The notes: generated by a model from the letters alone, not told the origin. 64,000 bases of DNA from Trachythela sp. YZ-2020 (GCA_016169945.1 JADLSH010000365.1:124001-188000), one strand, 5' to 3'. Shown: positions 22,132 through 33,125, counted from the stretch's first letter. Made by a program: numbers and translations.

Positions 22132-24521
22132 GGCCTGCTCTGGGATCTTAACTCGCCTTAACTCGCAGCGAGATAATGCGAGTTAAGGCGAGTTTAGGCG
22201 ATTTAAGAAAAAACACAACTTTTAGGTAATGCGTTTTAAGGCGTTTTAGGGCGATTTAAGAAAAAATACATGGTAATTAAATATGCAAGTATAGTACTTT
22301 AAGCAAAATACAGTAATAACACATAATTAATAGTACATAGTAAATGTATTTTGAAAGAGCACCACTCCCCCCCTCACACCCCCAGGGGGTCTGGTTAGAC
22401 TGTCATGTAAACAAGACCCAGTTGAAACTTATTATTAATTAGCTTGTTATTTTGCCGTATTACTAATTTTAAGGTTATACCACCAAATTGCTGGAATTAA
22501 TACAATGAAGAACATAAACCAGTATATGATAACATGTACTTTTAAATTGAATTGCATACTAATACCTATTACTAAGTTCAGTCCTGGAACCGCAATCAAT
22601 TGGAAATCTAAAAAATCAGGGTTGTGGCTGGAATGTAGGAACGAGAAGATTTAGTGCATCCCATGGGGTTGCTATCCTATATTTTGAGAATTTCCAAATG
22701 CATGAATGCCTTGCCAATATCTTGGAAAGTCCAAGGGTACAGACTACAGAATATATTAAAACTGTGACCATGCATGTTCCAATGTGGCAATACATTGTAG
22801 TTTAATATTCAAACGAATTTACATGTGTTAAACTTACCAAATAAGCTTGAATTTACGTTGCAAATATAGTATTTCATTTCCATGTGTTCATTTAATAAGT
22901 AAAACTCAACATTGATTGGTATATATTTTAATTCCCCTCAATATATAAAGATATATAAAGTGCAGTATTTATAAAAATTCACTAATGTTAAAATTTAGTT
23001 TATATAAAGTTTCCCAGACTTGAATAATAAATTTCCGCTGGATAGCCTGAGAGAAGGCTCCCTCCCCGCAGTGGCTAACATGAAGTATTTAACTGAATTC
23101 ATGAAAATGCCAGGTTTTGTTATCGACCCAAGATCTTGTTAAACCTCGGTTATTAAAACGATCATGGATCTTTATATAAGACGATATGAACCGGACAATG
23201 CTGACTATAAAAGTTGACCAGGATCATGCTGTGGTTTATCAATTTATGTAAGTTTGAACACTGTTGTGCACTACAGGCACTGCAATTCAGCACTTGTATA
23301 TAAGGCCGTCGGAATTATTAAAAGTATCAGTTTACCGTCACTTAAAATTTCGAAAGTTGATAAGCCCTCTACCCTGTAATTTGTTGATAAGCCCTCTACC
23401 CTATTTTCAATAAAGGAAAACGAAACAATTTATGAATTGTTCTGGAAGTTCATATCACAATATTGGCATATTAATTATACTTATCGAAATAGATAAAATG
23501 TTGAAAACAGATGCCATCCTGACTTTTTTCTGTTTGAATATAAGGGTTCCTATGTCATATTATATACCTATAAGCTTGATAGTATGTAACTTATGCACCA
23601 GTCATGGAAAGCCTCGCACCCCCCTATCCGGGACATGCCGGGAAATAGCGGGGATTTATTTGCAGATTAGCCTATCTGTTGTGCCTGGGTACTCAGGGCA
23701 TTAGACAGCGTACGTTAGATATGTGTCATGATGGCCAGGGATTATGGGCTGGGAATCAGTGGGAATTCGTCTGTTCGAGATGTATTATTAGGCCTTGTTC
23801 ATTGACATTTACCCCATACTCTATAGACATTGTTTTACTAAAAATAGCTTTTACAGGATAATGTATTATTTGACTTTGTGTAAATTGCAAGATACGGCTA
23901 ACAGACAAAATGCAAAATATTTACCTACTTTGGCAAAGTTTTGACAAACTCTGGATTGCATGTTTGGCCTCCAATGATCAAAATTAGGGAAATTTTAGAA
24001 TAGTTTGTTGAATTTTAAAAGCAATAATTATGGTAGCCTTCATTTTTGGTGCCCGGGTAGCGGGGGACTTTAGTCATGTTTAGACTAGTAAGAAGGCCAT
24101 GTATAGGTTGGGGATTAGAATGATTTAGGACACAACCTTTATCTAATGTCCGCCGTTCCCTGGGTAGGGGGGTGCGTGGCTTTCCAATTACTAGTGCATT
24201 ACTGTGTTTCGGCTTTTATCAATAAGCATGTAACTTCCCTTGTTTCGGCTAAGCCCCCTCTCTCCAGCAAGCCCCCTCGGATAAGCGCCCTCCTAATCTT
24301 ATCTGAAATAAACAACCAGAACCCCCCTCTCCTGGGGAAAGGGTGTTTACACTGTATATAGTATTTACTATTTTCAGCATTTTAATTTGGTTGGCGAGTT
24401 TAGGCGATTTAGTGCGAGTTTAAGCGATTTAAGAGAATTGTTGCCAATTTTTATCCGCGATTTAAGGCGAGTTAGGGCGATTTAAAGCGATTTAAGGCGA
24501 GTTAAGATCCCAGAGCAGGCC
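22132..24521. mobile_element. 2.39-kb DNA element with TA duplication and repeated gcgagttaag subtermini
   Basis: The ends are ggcctgctctgggatcttaa and ttaagatcccagagcaggcc, perfect inverted repeats, flanked by TA on both sides (22,130-22,131 and 24,522-24,523). The TIRs run on into degenerate gcgagttaaggcgagttta / gcgatttaag repeats at both ends. TA duplication suggests a Tc1/mariner-like mover. I find no transposase; the small open frames at 23,432-23,861 and 24,146-24,361 have no recognisable motif. Its right end coincides with the start of block B homology. Confidence 0.85.
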
Positions 24522-25724
24522 TATGTGTATAAATTGTACGCAAGTCTACTTACGTTAGATCGCTGGTAAAATCCAATGCTGTATACTATAACTAACATAT
24601 TCGATATTTATGGTAAGGCCAAAGGGACCTCATCGGGTCTTGAATCTTGTATTTGAATTTTTTTATATACCAGCACCAACTCCAAGTCCAAAATATGTGA
24701 CACGTTGGAGGCGAAACTTACGCTTCGGAATTTATAAAAATATCGCCATAATGAATATTCGACCCATTCAGTATTGTCTATTGAATATATAAATGACAAA
24801 ACGCACTACTAATCCAAAAGGCCAAAATGAAAACGTTTATTTATAAACTTGATCGTATTTCTATCACATTCCCACTCCCAGCAGCGGTAAATATTTCGAA
24901 ATTTCGTATTTTCGTTCCGTGATATTATTAGATTAGTGGACTTGAACGCACGTGTTCATAGCTACCGGGGGAGTTAGCAACCCAATATTATATATAAACG
25001 ATTGTTATGAAGTAGACGTTTAATACCACAACCCAAATGTTGTTCGTAAATCTAATTAAACACTGCATGAATACAACCGAATTGAGCTATATGATAACTT
25101 GAAAGTGCTTAAAAAAGTTTCAACCCCAAGGTTTAACAGATACGGTATTAATAGAGAATCTTCGCAAACACCCCCCGGAAAGTTTACACTATGATGTGTC
25201 TATCTATGTATGATAGCTCGTGTGAATTTTCGCCCCTCATCACAATACTGCAAAGTTAAAAACTTTGCACTAAAAACCAAGAGAAAATAGAATGAACGAA
25301 GGATATTTCTTGAATTCTTTTCGTGCTTTTTGACATTTGTATCGGACCTATTGTAGGTAAATGAGGTTTCTAATATTTTTATGTTGTTATCGTTATGTTT
25401 AAATTGGTTTGACTCGGCATTTTTTTGAGAACTGAACGCTGTTTTGTACAAACAGACTTTAAACCATTGTTTGTCAAAGGAGTTTAATGAAAACGCAATG
25501 TATAATAAAACAGTTATTGAATTCGGTTTTTGTGATATACGAGACCTTGATAATTCCGAACATCACAAAAACCTCACCCAATAACTGTTTAATATTTCAT
25601 CTATTTGCCTCCAAATACGAGACTGCTACATACACTATATTCTCACTATGATAACTGCCGATTGACTACCACCTGTTGCGTCATGTTACACGAAGCATTT
25701 TTTTGCAACTTGCCACGCAATTTC

Positions 25725-25865
25725 TAGCCTGCGTGGCAGGCGTTCTATTGTGGAGGAGGGAGTATTGTTTAGAGCGCGCGCTTGTTTTTGAGAGCGCGCG
25801 CTAGGTGAGAAAAAAAAGCGCGCGCGTTAAACAAAACTCGAATAGAACGCCTGCCACGCAGGCTA
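25725..25865. mobile_element. 141-bp MULE-type MITE (block B)
   Basis: tagcctgcgtggcaggcgtt at the left and aacgcctgccacgcaggcta at the right are perfect inverted repeats, flanked by the 9-bp direct repeat cgcaatttc (25,716-25,724 and 25,866-25,874). The loop has alternating gcgcgc tracts. Here agagcgcgcgct occurs twice; the block C copy (61,816-61,936) has it once. Confidence 0.85.
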
Positions 25866-26424
25866 CGCAATTTCAGGCACAGAGCGATTTTAGGTAAAAA
25901 GTATATTCGCAGAGAAATTATGAGTGTGAATCTCGTTTTACTTTGCCGATATTTTTCTTGCTAAACATGCCCAGAAGGCAACAAAAAATGAATGAGAATG
26001 ATAATATCGGTGGAGTGAAACGCGGGCCATGTGCACTGTTTTTCTGTGCGTACATTTCTACATAACATGGCTCTGTGCAGAATTGCGTTGCAAGTTGCAG
26101 CAAAAATTGCCCCGTGCAACATGGCCTTCAATGAAACTCATCTATAAACACCTCATCACAAGCAAGAAATAGAAGAATATGATTTAATTAATCTCTTCTA
26201 TCTCAAGGTGTTGGCGGATATTGGAAGCCTACATTATCACAACAACCAAGTGGTCCTGTGTATCAACCTCCCGGCGCTACTAAACCTGGCAAGGTTGGAG
26301 GAGCTGTGCACGGCCGAACAGACTGGAGCCTAAAGTAAGTACGGTGTATTAATACCGCATGTGTCCTCGCCCTTTGCATAGAGATGACCGCAGCTATTTG
26401 CCACAAGGCTATCTCCACCTTGTT

Positions 26425-26560
26425 GGCCGATGACGTCATTCCTTGAGTATATAATGAGCTACGGTGCGACTCTAGATCATCCCTGATGAAGACACGAGAT
26501 CGGAGTGTCGAAACGTTGGGTCGTGAATGCAATTCGACCGGCTTTGCATTCATTTACTAA
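26425..26560 (+). ncRNA. hammerhead-like core, copy B
   Basis: tgacgtcattccttgag and tatataatg are followed by CTGATGA at 26,483-26,489, stem II gacac/gtgtc (26,491-26,495 with 26,505-26,509), GAAAC at 26,510-26,514 and GTC at 26,520-26,522. The catalytic-core bases match copies A and C while the loop of stem II differs from A (gagatcgga). Stem I is again weak. Confidence 0.5.
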
Positions 26561-26709
26561 ACATGAATGATATTAAACCTGGTTGCTGTAAGCGAAAAAA
26601 ATTCAAATTATAGAGCCTGTTTACCACTTCAACCGTATCGTATTCTTTTGTGTCAAAGTCATTTGTTCCAGCTTAGTGCTCAGAAAACAAAGAAATACGC
26701 TATATGTTT

Positions 26710-27115
26710 GAGTACACACGTTGAAACGCACAAGTTGTAACAAATCTGCACCAGACTTGTACCAATGCTGTTTCAACAATTTGTTATCAGGATGTATTCG
26801 CACTGCTTGTTCCCAGCTTGTTGACAAGTTGCTACAAGGTTGTTGACTCGTTACAACAGACTTGTTACAAGTTGTTCCACCAACTTGTTATCGTCCTGCA
26901 ATTCAACAACTTGTTAACAAGTTGTGAGTGACAACCTTGTAGCAACTTGACAAAACGACAGCATTGTTACAACTTGTTGACAAGTTGTGAGTGACAACCT
27001 TGTAGCAACTTGACAAAACGACAGCATTATTACAACTTGTTGACAAGCTTGCTACAAGCCTGTTGCGAACCCATCTTGTTGACGAGATGTGAGATTTTTA
27101 CGTGTGTACATAGAC
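26710..27115. mobile_element. 'CAACTTGTT' palindromic repeat element, copy B
   Basis: Same element as 8,195-8,525, longer by about one internal tandem unit (gtgagtgacaaccttgtagc repeated near 26,925 and 26,985). The ends gtacacacgttgaaacgc and ttttacgtgtgtac are visible. Confidence 0.6.
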
Positions 27116-27914
27116 TGTTCGTCCTTACGGATGGTCAGTGTGTTTGCAACGTTCGTTCAGAAGGATCAACCCGTCTCTTAGTAGTATAAATCGCATTAAT
27201 GTCTATATCAATTTCTCCTGATTTATAGGTACGGCGGTGGAAGATAGAAGTCGCTCTAAGAAGATTTTCACACAAATATTCTAAGAGATATTCTTACAGA
27301 ATGCGCATCACTTGTAAATATACATAAATATAAAGACGCACAGTTGATCAAAACATTCAGCGTTCAACGCCTCAGGTCACAGAGCACCAGAGTGGAAAAA
27401 TTACAAAATATTTAAAATTTTATTTATTTCAAAGACTCGAACTGGACGCATGTATGATGTATATAGAACATAGATCAGCCTGCACCTGTAAATATGTTAT
27501 TATATAAAACGCCAAGCGTTCACTCAAACGACGTCTGTAGTTTGTTTTTATAGACATGCAATAGAGATTTGATTAAATATATTGATTCTGTACAGCTTTC
27601 TGAAATTTTCCACTTTTGAGCAAGCGTAATTATATTGCCCTAATAAGTTATTTGCAAGTTTGTATATCGTCCAGGGGCGACGAAACAGGGTAGTGGGGTT
27701 ATAGCCCTCAGAAGTAGAGGTAAGTAGGCTAAGCCCCTCACCCCCTCCCCAGGGGAATAACTTAATACGGAGGTGTCAGATTCTTTGCGTCAAAAGGATT
27801 AGCTGTGATTGAATTTTAAACAGTCATACAATAGCCAAGTAGACGTATGTTTTTGAGCTCCGCACTTTTACAGTCTATCAAGGTTTATTGAATTCATACT
27901 ACGTTTCTACAACG

Positions 27915-29405
27915 ATGAATACAGAGAAAGCTGTAGGAATTAGCCTGCTGCATGATCTATCTATCAGTCCTAAAGGAAAGCTCGTATGGACCTCGTCCTT
28001 TGAAGCTTTACAAAGGTTCGTCAGCGAAGCGTTAAATTTGTCTGATGGAAAATGGTCGACGCCGGGAGGACATGCAAAGTTGTACGAAAACAAGGACATA
28101 GCTATTAGGTGGTACTCTGACACTAAATCGATTACACTTAGTGGCAATCTCACAAAAGAATTTGAAGAGAAGCTCAACTCTATGGCATCTATATCACAAG
28201 ACTTAGCAAACGAAGGCTTGCCTCCCGTCAGCCGTAACGAAGCCGCCGAAGGAGTTCAAACAACAAACGATTGTGAACATTCCCTTGAGGCCTCTTTCAA
28301 ACTAATAATCAAACAACTAGAGAGCCGAATGCTATTGTTATCAGAAGATTTTTTAAAAAATACGCTAGCTATTAACAACACGCTACTTGATCATTCCGAC
28401 CAACTCAATGGCCTCAAAAATCAAGACAAGGAAAAGGTATCTGCACTTGAAATAGAAAACCATGAACTTAAAGTCCAAAACAGTGCTTTGGAGGAAAGAA
28501 TGAACAATTTGACTTACATACTGGCCGACCTACAAGGCAAGCTTAAAAACGCTGAAGAGGAAAAAGCAAGCCTAATCACAGTCATTAGACTATTGAACAA
28601 TAATAATGAGTCTAACGATTGCGCGGGGGACCAATTTGACGCTAGTTTAGTAGTCGAACAAGAACAACAAAATCAATCTAATGAACATTTTCAGGCAAAT
28701 ATTCCAGTGAAAAATTCTTATATTGCTCTCAACGTGGAAGAAACAATCAACGAACCCTCAATCAGTGAGTCTAGCCAGCAATATGCTCATCAACGTGAAA
28801 ATACAAAACGAGCACAAAATCTGACTACAACAACAAGATATAACGAGCAGAACCCAAATCGAGCACAAAATTCTCCTAGACCAACAAAATATGACAAGCA
28901 GAAACAAACCGTTGCTATTCTCGGAGATTCGATGATCAAACACATGAATAAAAAGCGATTGCAAAATGGCCTAAGCCACAATATCAAGTTAAAGACATTC
29001 CCTGGTGCTACAGCTGCTGATATGGCCCATTATGTCAAGCCGGCATTAATTGCAAAGCCGGACGTTATTATACTACATGTGGGCACTAACGACATCAAGA
29101 ACAACTCACCAGAAAAAGTGGTGCAATCCATCTGTAACCTTGGTAAAGGAATCAGGAAGCAGCAAAACAAAATCGATTTGATTCTTTCATCAATCATCAC
29201 CCGAAATGATGACCCATCTCTGGCTACGAAGGTAACAAAATGTAATAAACTACTTAATGATTTATGTATCGAGCAAAACTGGGGTCTAATAGACAATAGT
29301 AACATCGATAAATACCAGCTAAATAGCTATGGTCTGCATTTGAACACAAAGGGCTCAGCCTCCTTGGCAAAAAACATAAAGAATTACTTAAAGAATATCA
29401 ATTGA
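27915..29405 (+). CDS. LINE ORF1: novel N-terminal domain, coiled coil, SGNH esterase
   Basis: The frame is intact. I prefer ATG 27,915 (MNTEKAVG) over 27,888, which lies 27 bases upstream; the choice is uncertain. N-terminal residues about 20-100 form a compact domain with KWSTPGGHAKLYEN and DIAIRWYSD. Residues about 150-235 are a heptad-rich coiled coil (LEIENHELKVQNSALEERM), probably for oligomerisation. A Gln/Asn-rich linker follows. The C-terminal about 165 residues are an SGNH/GDSL hydrolase: block I LGDSMIKHM, block III HVGTND, block V GLHLN. The usual Asp of the DxxH motif is Tyr here, so catalysis may be altered. In CR1/L2 elements this ORF binds the RNA or aids retrotransposition. 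It ends in TGA-CTAG (see readthrough entry). Confidence 0.9.
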   Translation: MNTEKAVGISLLHDLSISPKGKLVWTSSFEALQRFVSEALNLSDGKWSTPGGHAKLYENKDIAIRWYSDTKSITLSGNLTKEFEEKLNSMASISQDLANEGLPPVSRNEAAEGVQTTNDCEHSLEASFKLIIKQLESRMLLLSEDFLKNTLAINNTLLDHSDQLNGLKNQDKEKVSALEIENHELKVQNSALEERMNNLTYILADLQGKLKNAEEEKASLITVIRLLNNNNESNDCAGDQFDASLVVEQEQQNQSNEHFQANIPVKNSYIALNVEETINEPSISESSQQYAHQRENTKRAQNLTTTTRYNEQNPNRAQNSPRPTKYDKQKQTVAILGDSMIKHMNKKRLQNGLSHNIKLKTFPGATAADMAHYVKPALIAKPDVIILHVGTNDIKNNSPEKVVQSICNLGKGIRKQQNKIDLILSSIITRNDDPSLATKVTKCNKLLNDLCIEQNWGLIDNSNIDKYQLNSYGLHLNTKGSASLAKNIKNYLKNIN

Positions 29406-29409
29406 CTAG
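29403..29409 (+). promoter_or_regulatory. stop-codon readthrough site TGA-CTAG between ORF1 and ORF2
   Basis: The ORF1 stop TGA is followed directly by CTAG. The frame after the stop is the same as ORF1 and stays open for 44 codons to the first recognisable ORF2 sequence at 29,538, with no ATG in that stretch; the next in-frame ATG lies inside the endonuclease domain. UGA-CUAG is a documented efficient readthrough context in animals. I infer that ORF2 is made as an ORF1-ORF2 extension. Confidence 0.75.
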
Positions 29410-32400
29410 ATACTTCTTATTATTCCAAAGTAGAAGATACTGTAGCATCCTCGTCATCACTCGATCATAGTAGACTCGACAATGATAATGATGATCATGA
29501 TGACAGGGATGTTACTAAGACTAACGATGATGAAAATGTGAACCCTCTAGACCCAATTACTCCAACCACGGACCAATATGAAAAGGTTTACCCAAAACTC
29601 AAGGGATTCAAAATAGGGCATTTAAATATTGCAAGTTTGGTAAAGCATAAAAACGAATTATTGGTTTTTCTGGCTAAACTCCCTTTTGATATAATTTGTA
29701 TCAACGAAACTCGACTTGACGACTCCATAGACAACTCTGAGGTTAAAATACCAGGTTACGATCTGATAAGAAAGGATAGAAACCGCAATGGAGGAGGAGT
29801 GGCTATCTACCTAAGGGATGTTATTCCCTATACTAATAGAGCTGACTTAATTCCAGTTAATGCAGAGGCAATTTGTCTTGAATTTAAAAAACCGAAAGCT
29901 AAGCCAGTTCTAATTAGTACTTGGTATCGTCCACCAGACTCTAATATGGAATTCTTTAATGATTTTGAAAATTTCATAAAAGTGATTGACAATGAAAACA
30001 AAGAAATAATCATAACAGGTGATTTTAACTGTGACATGCTGGACAGCAACTATAGGAATAACAACTCCAAACGATTGGATGACCTATTAGATATCTACCA
30101 ACTACAGCAACACATTGATAAGCCAACCCGAACAACTGACTCGACAAAAACACTAATAGACATTATAATTACAAAAGTGACGACACCAAAACATCTGATT
30201 CAGGAGTGATTGCTTTGGGAATAAGTGACCATGATCTGGTGTATATTTGTAGGAAAATAGGAGTACCCAGAGAAATGCCGAAAATAGTAGAAACAAGGCA
30301 ATTTAAACATTTTAACGAAAACGAATTCCAACAAGATTTAGCACAAGCGTTTAACTACTTTACATACAATTCTGATCCAAATCTTGCCTGGCAGGAGTGG
30401 AAGGACATATTTTTGTCTATTTCTGACAACCATGCTCCTATCGTACTAGAAAAGTTAGAAACGAGCATTGCCCATGGTTGAATAATGAAATTAAAAACTT
30501 AGCTATCATCGAGATTTCCTTAAAAAAGGCAGTGCGATTAAATTCTACTGCTTATACCGAGGCTTATAAAGATGCAAAAACCAAGTTACCAAACTTATTA
30601 GGGATGCAAAAGCACACTATTATAAAACAAATCTGGAACAATGCAAAAATAGTAAAGATAGCTGGAGATTTATCAATCATTTACTCAACAGGAGAACGAC
30701 TACAACAACAATCAACCAGATCACAGTTAATGGACAAACAATTACTGGTAACGATAATATAGCAAACGAGTTTAATAATTATTTTTGTGAAATAGGCCCT
30801 AAGCTTGCACAAACTATACCAGCAAGTAATGTAGACCCACTTCAATATATTACTGCTAATTCTAACAAGTTTACATTTAGACAAATTTCACCAATAGAAT
30901 TATGCAGAAGACTAGATGGTATAAAATTAGGAAAGCTGCAGGACTCGACAAAATCACAAACAAACTGTTAAAGGCTGCAGGCTATACCATATGTGAAACC
31001 TTGCTTTATATTTTTAACCTGATCCTAGACGTTGGTATACTTCCAGACGACTTAAAACAGGCTAAGGTTACGCCTATCTATAAGGAAGGTGACAAAAATG
31101 AATGCGGAAATTACAGACCTATATCCGTCATATCGGCAATTTCAAAATGTTAGAGAAAATAGTTTATAACCAACTTCTCAATTTTCTGAATGACAACAAA
31201 ATAATTACAAAACGCCAATCTGGCTTCCGTAAATATCACTCTACTGAAACTGCTCTTTTGCAAACAACCAATGAATATTTAATGAATATGGATAAAGGCT
31301 TAATAAATGGTGTCTTGTTTCTTGATCTCAATAAGGCATTCGATACAGTCGACCACAAAATCCTTCTTGCTAAACTTGAACTATACGGAGTTAAAGGTGT
31401 AGCCCTTAACTTCTTCAAATCGTACTTAACCAATAGGAGTCAATTATGTACAGTCCAAGGTACAAATTCCCAACTGAAAAGATAAGTTGCGGAGTCCCAC
31501 AGGATCAAACTTAGGACCGTTATTATTCTCATTGTACATAAATGATCTTCCTAACTGTCTCGAACAAACAGAGGCATCTATGTTTGCAGATGACACAAAT
31601 ATATCAAGCATTGGTAATTCACCTGCGGACATAGAAGTGAAACTAAACAATGATTTGCACAACGTCAATAACTGGTTAATAGCAAACAAGCTTACTTTAA
31701 ACGTTAAAAAAACTGAATTTATGCTAATAGCCTCTAAACGAAAATTGAAACAATTCTCACATGACCCATGTATACTGATTGGTAATCATAACATCAAACA
31801 GGTAACCAATAAAAAAGTACTGGGAATTACTTTAGACGATGAATTGAGATGGCATAAACACAATGATCTTCAATGCAAAAAACTATCCAAGAGCATTGCC
31901 TTATTAAGACGAGCCAAACGATTTGTTAGCCAAAACGTGTTAATTAACATGTACAACTCACTAGTCTTACCTCACTTTACCTATTGCTCCAATGTGTGGA
32001 ATGATGGCAGTCGTACACATACTGACAAGCTTTTAAAAATGCAAAAACGAGCGGCTAGAATTATCACAGGGTCAACTTACGAAGTAAGATCGAAAGATAT
32101 ATTTAATATTTTACACTGGGAACCAATTGAAACCACTCTTAAGAAAAGAGAAATGATAATGACATTTAAGGCCTTACAAGGCCAACTGCCAGAATGTATG
32201 ACTAACATCTTTAAAATTTGCCAAAATGATATGTACCCGTTAAGAAGTAATGACTGTAAACTTTACTTGGAAAAACCTAAAACAGACTTCTTGAAGAAAT
32301 CGTTTTCATATCGAGGTGCTGCATCATGGAACAATCTTCCAAATGATGTTGCCAACAACTACAAAGAGCTCTCCATAAGTAACTTCAAAACTTTAATCCA

Positions 32401-32437
32401 CAACTATTTCACCAATTTGGAGAGAAATAGTGTGTGA
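29406..32437 (+). CDS. LINE ORF2: AP-like endonuclease and reverse transcriptase, with frameshifts
   Basis: The protein nicks target DNA and reverse-transcribes the element RNA. The linker after the TGA is Asp-rich. The endonuclease shows [24 protein letters not shown] and, after a shift, GISDHDLVY. The reverse transcriptase shows [35 protein letters not shown] and FADDTN, then a C-terminal part with [11 protein letters not shown] and KMQKRAARI. The reading frame breaks at about 30,180, 30,447, 30,592, 30,933, 31,146, 31,478 and 31,502. Each break is explained by one missing base, mostly in runs (for example A4 where five are expected, and GG for GGG in the PQGS region). The copy as written cannot make ORF2, but consensus error is a live alternative to decay. 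No AUG start is present; see the readthrough site. Confidence 0.88.
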
Positions 32438-32678
32438 CAACCACCTGTGGGGCGGATTCTGATCCGAAGGAGTAATTTTTGGGTCTGGGAGGGTTAACAT
32501 AACATACTATTTCTAATTATATACGTGATTCATTCTAAGTTTTATATATAGTGTTCACTGCATGGGCTTTCTTTTTTTTATATAGTCAGTATGTATAATA
32601 GATTTTTCATATTTGTAAATATCCTAACGGCCCCTTGAAAAGCAGTTTAATCTGAAGGGCTACCGTTTTTAAATAAGA

Positions 32679-32708
<30 letters not shown>
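32438..32708 (+). repeat. LINE 3' UTR and (AAT)n tail
   Basis: About 240 bp of 3' UTR (with cctgtggggcggattctgat near its start), then about nine AAT units from 32,680. Simple-repeat tails are used for target priming in the CR1/L2 group. No poly(A) signal is needed or seen. Confidence 0.8.
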
Positions 32709-32710
<2 letters not shown>

Positions 32711-32712
32711 TA

Positions 32713-33125
32713 GGGTTGAGATGTAGCCATGCGAACGAACGAACGCGAACGAACGAATGAATGATAATATTTATTAAGGAAAACCAACATCACAAATAGT
32801 GTTTTTCAGAAGGTTCCTGAGAAACATTAGAATACAAAGTATATAAAACTATAGTGTACATGCAGGATTTACACACTAGAAAATTAAGATAATGATATTT
32901 ACAAAGAACATGTGAATTAGATATTACTTTATTAGTATTGAAGTTCATTTTTAAAAGTTTGAAATTGTTCAATTGACCTTTTATGGGAGTCCAAAGCGTT
33001 GTATTCCTTGCAAGCCTGGTAGAGCAATTCCTGTGTGTTTGTTGAGTGATTCAGTGGAGGACGATAGATATAGAGCGTCAAGCTGGTCTTCGCAGCTTTA
33101 TTCTGTAGAATTTGCAGTTGGTCCA
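32713..33125 (-). mobile_element. older 5'-truncated LINE 3' end, minus strand
   Basis: On the minus strand the frame reads LQILQNKAAK, then YNALDSHKRSIEQFQTFK and a stop: the extreme C-terminus of a CR1-like RT. The 3' tail is an ATTC/GTTCG simple repeat (gaacgaacg at about 32,733). The younger LINE inserted directly against this tail. Block C has the same fragment from 63,861 to the window end. Confidence 0.7.

Larger units (their letters stand above)
26208..27247 (+). pseudogene. small Gly-rich gene, partial copy B (exons 2 and 3 only)
   Basis: Exon 2 is 26,208-26,334 and exon 3 is 27,229-27,247, with the same splice sites and the same encoded peptide (GGYWKP to GRTDWSLK, then YGGGR) as copies A and C. 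The upstream 2.4 kb is a transposon, not exon 1, so no complete message can be made from this copy alone. Splicing from exon 1 of copy A across the satellite (about 20 kb) is formally possible, since the exon 1 donor and this acceptor have compatible phases. Confidence 0.7.
24523..27801. repeat. segmental duplicate block B (matches 60,603-63,860)
   Basis: This block follows block C almost base for base. Visible differences are few: a 20-bp repeat near 25,776, a changed tract near 24,901 (C has an extra ccaccactgtg-like run) and a change in tandem copy number near 26,975. It contains exons 2 and 3 of the small gene but not exon 1. The left boundary is the TA of the 2.39-kb element; on the right the match is split by the LINE and continues at 32,713. 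Confidence 0.9.
27802..32708 (+). mobile_element. near full-length CR1/L2-type LINE, 4.9 kb
   Basis: It has a short 5' leader, ORF1 (esterase type), ORF2 (endonuclease plus reverse transcriptase), a 3' UTR and an (AAT)n tail at about 32,680-32,708. The flanks tcaaaaggatta | gggttgagatg are continuous in block C (63,849-63,870), so both ends are defined. A 4-bp duplication atta (27,798-27,801 and 32,709-32,712) is possible but overlaps the AAT tail. A simple-repeat tail and an SGNH-hydrolase ORF1 are typical of the CR1/L2 group. The block C empty site shows that the insertion is recent or polymorphic. Confidence 0.92.

Noticed and set aside
23432..23861. Transposase gene in the 2.39-kb TA element
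   Set aside because: The open frames are short, overlapping and without DDE or helix-turn-helix motifs.
24608..24799. Conserved 60-residue frames on both strands, repeated at 60,688-60,879
   Set aside because: Identity between B and C is the same in flanking non-coding DNA, so conservation gives no support for coding.
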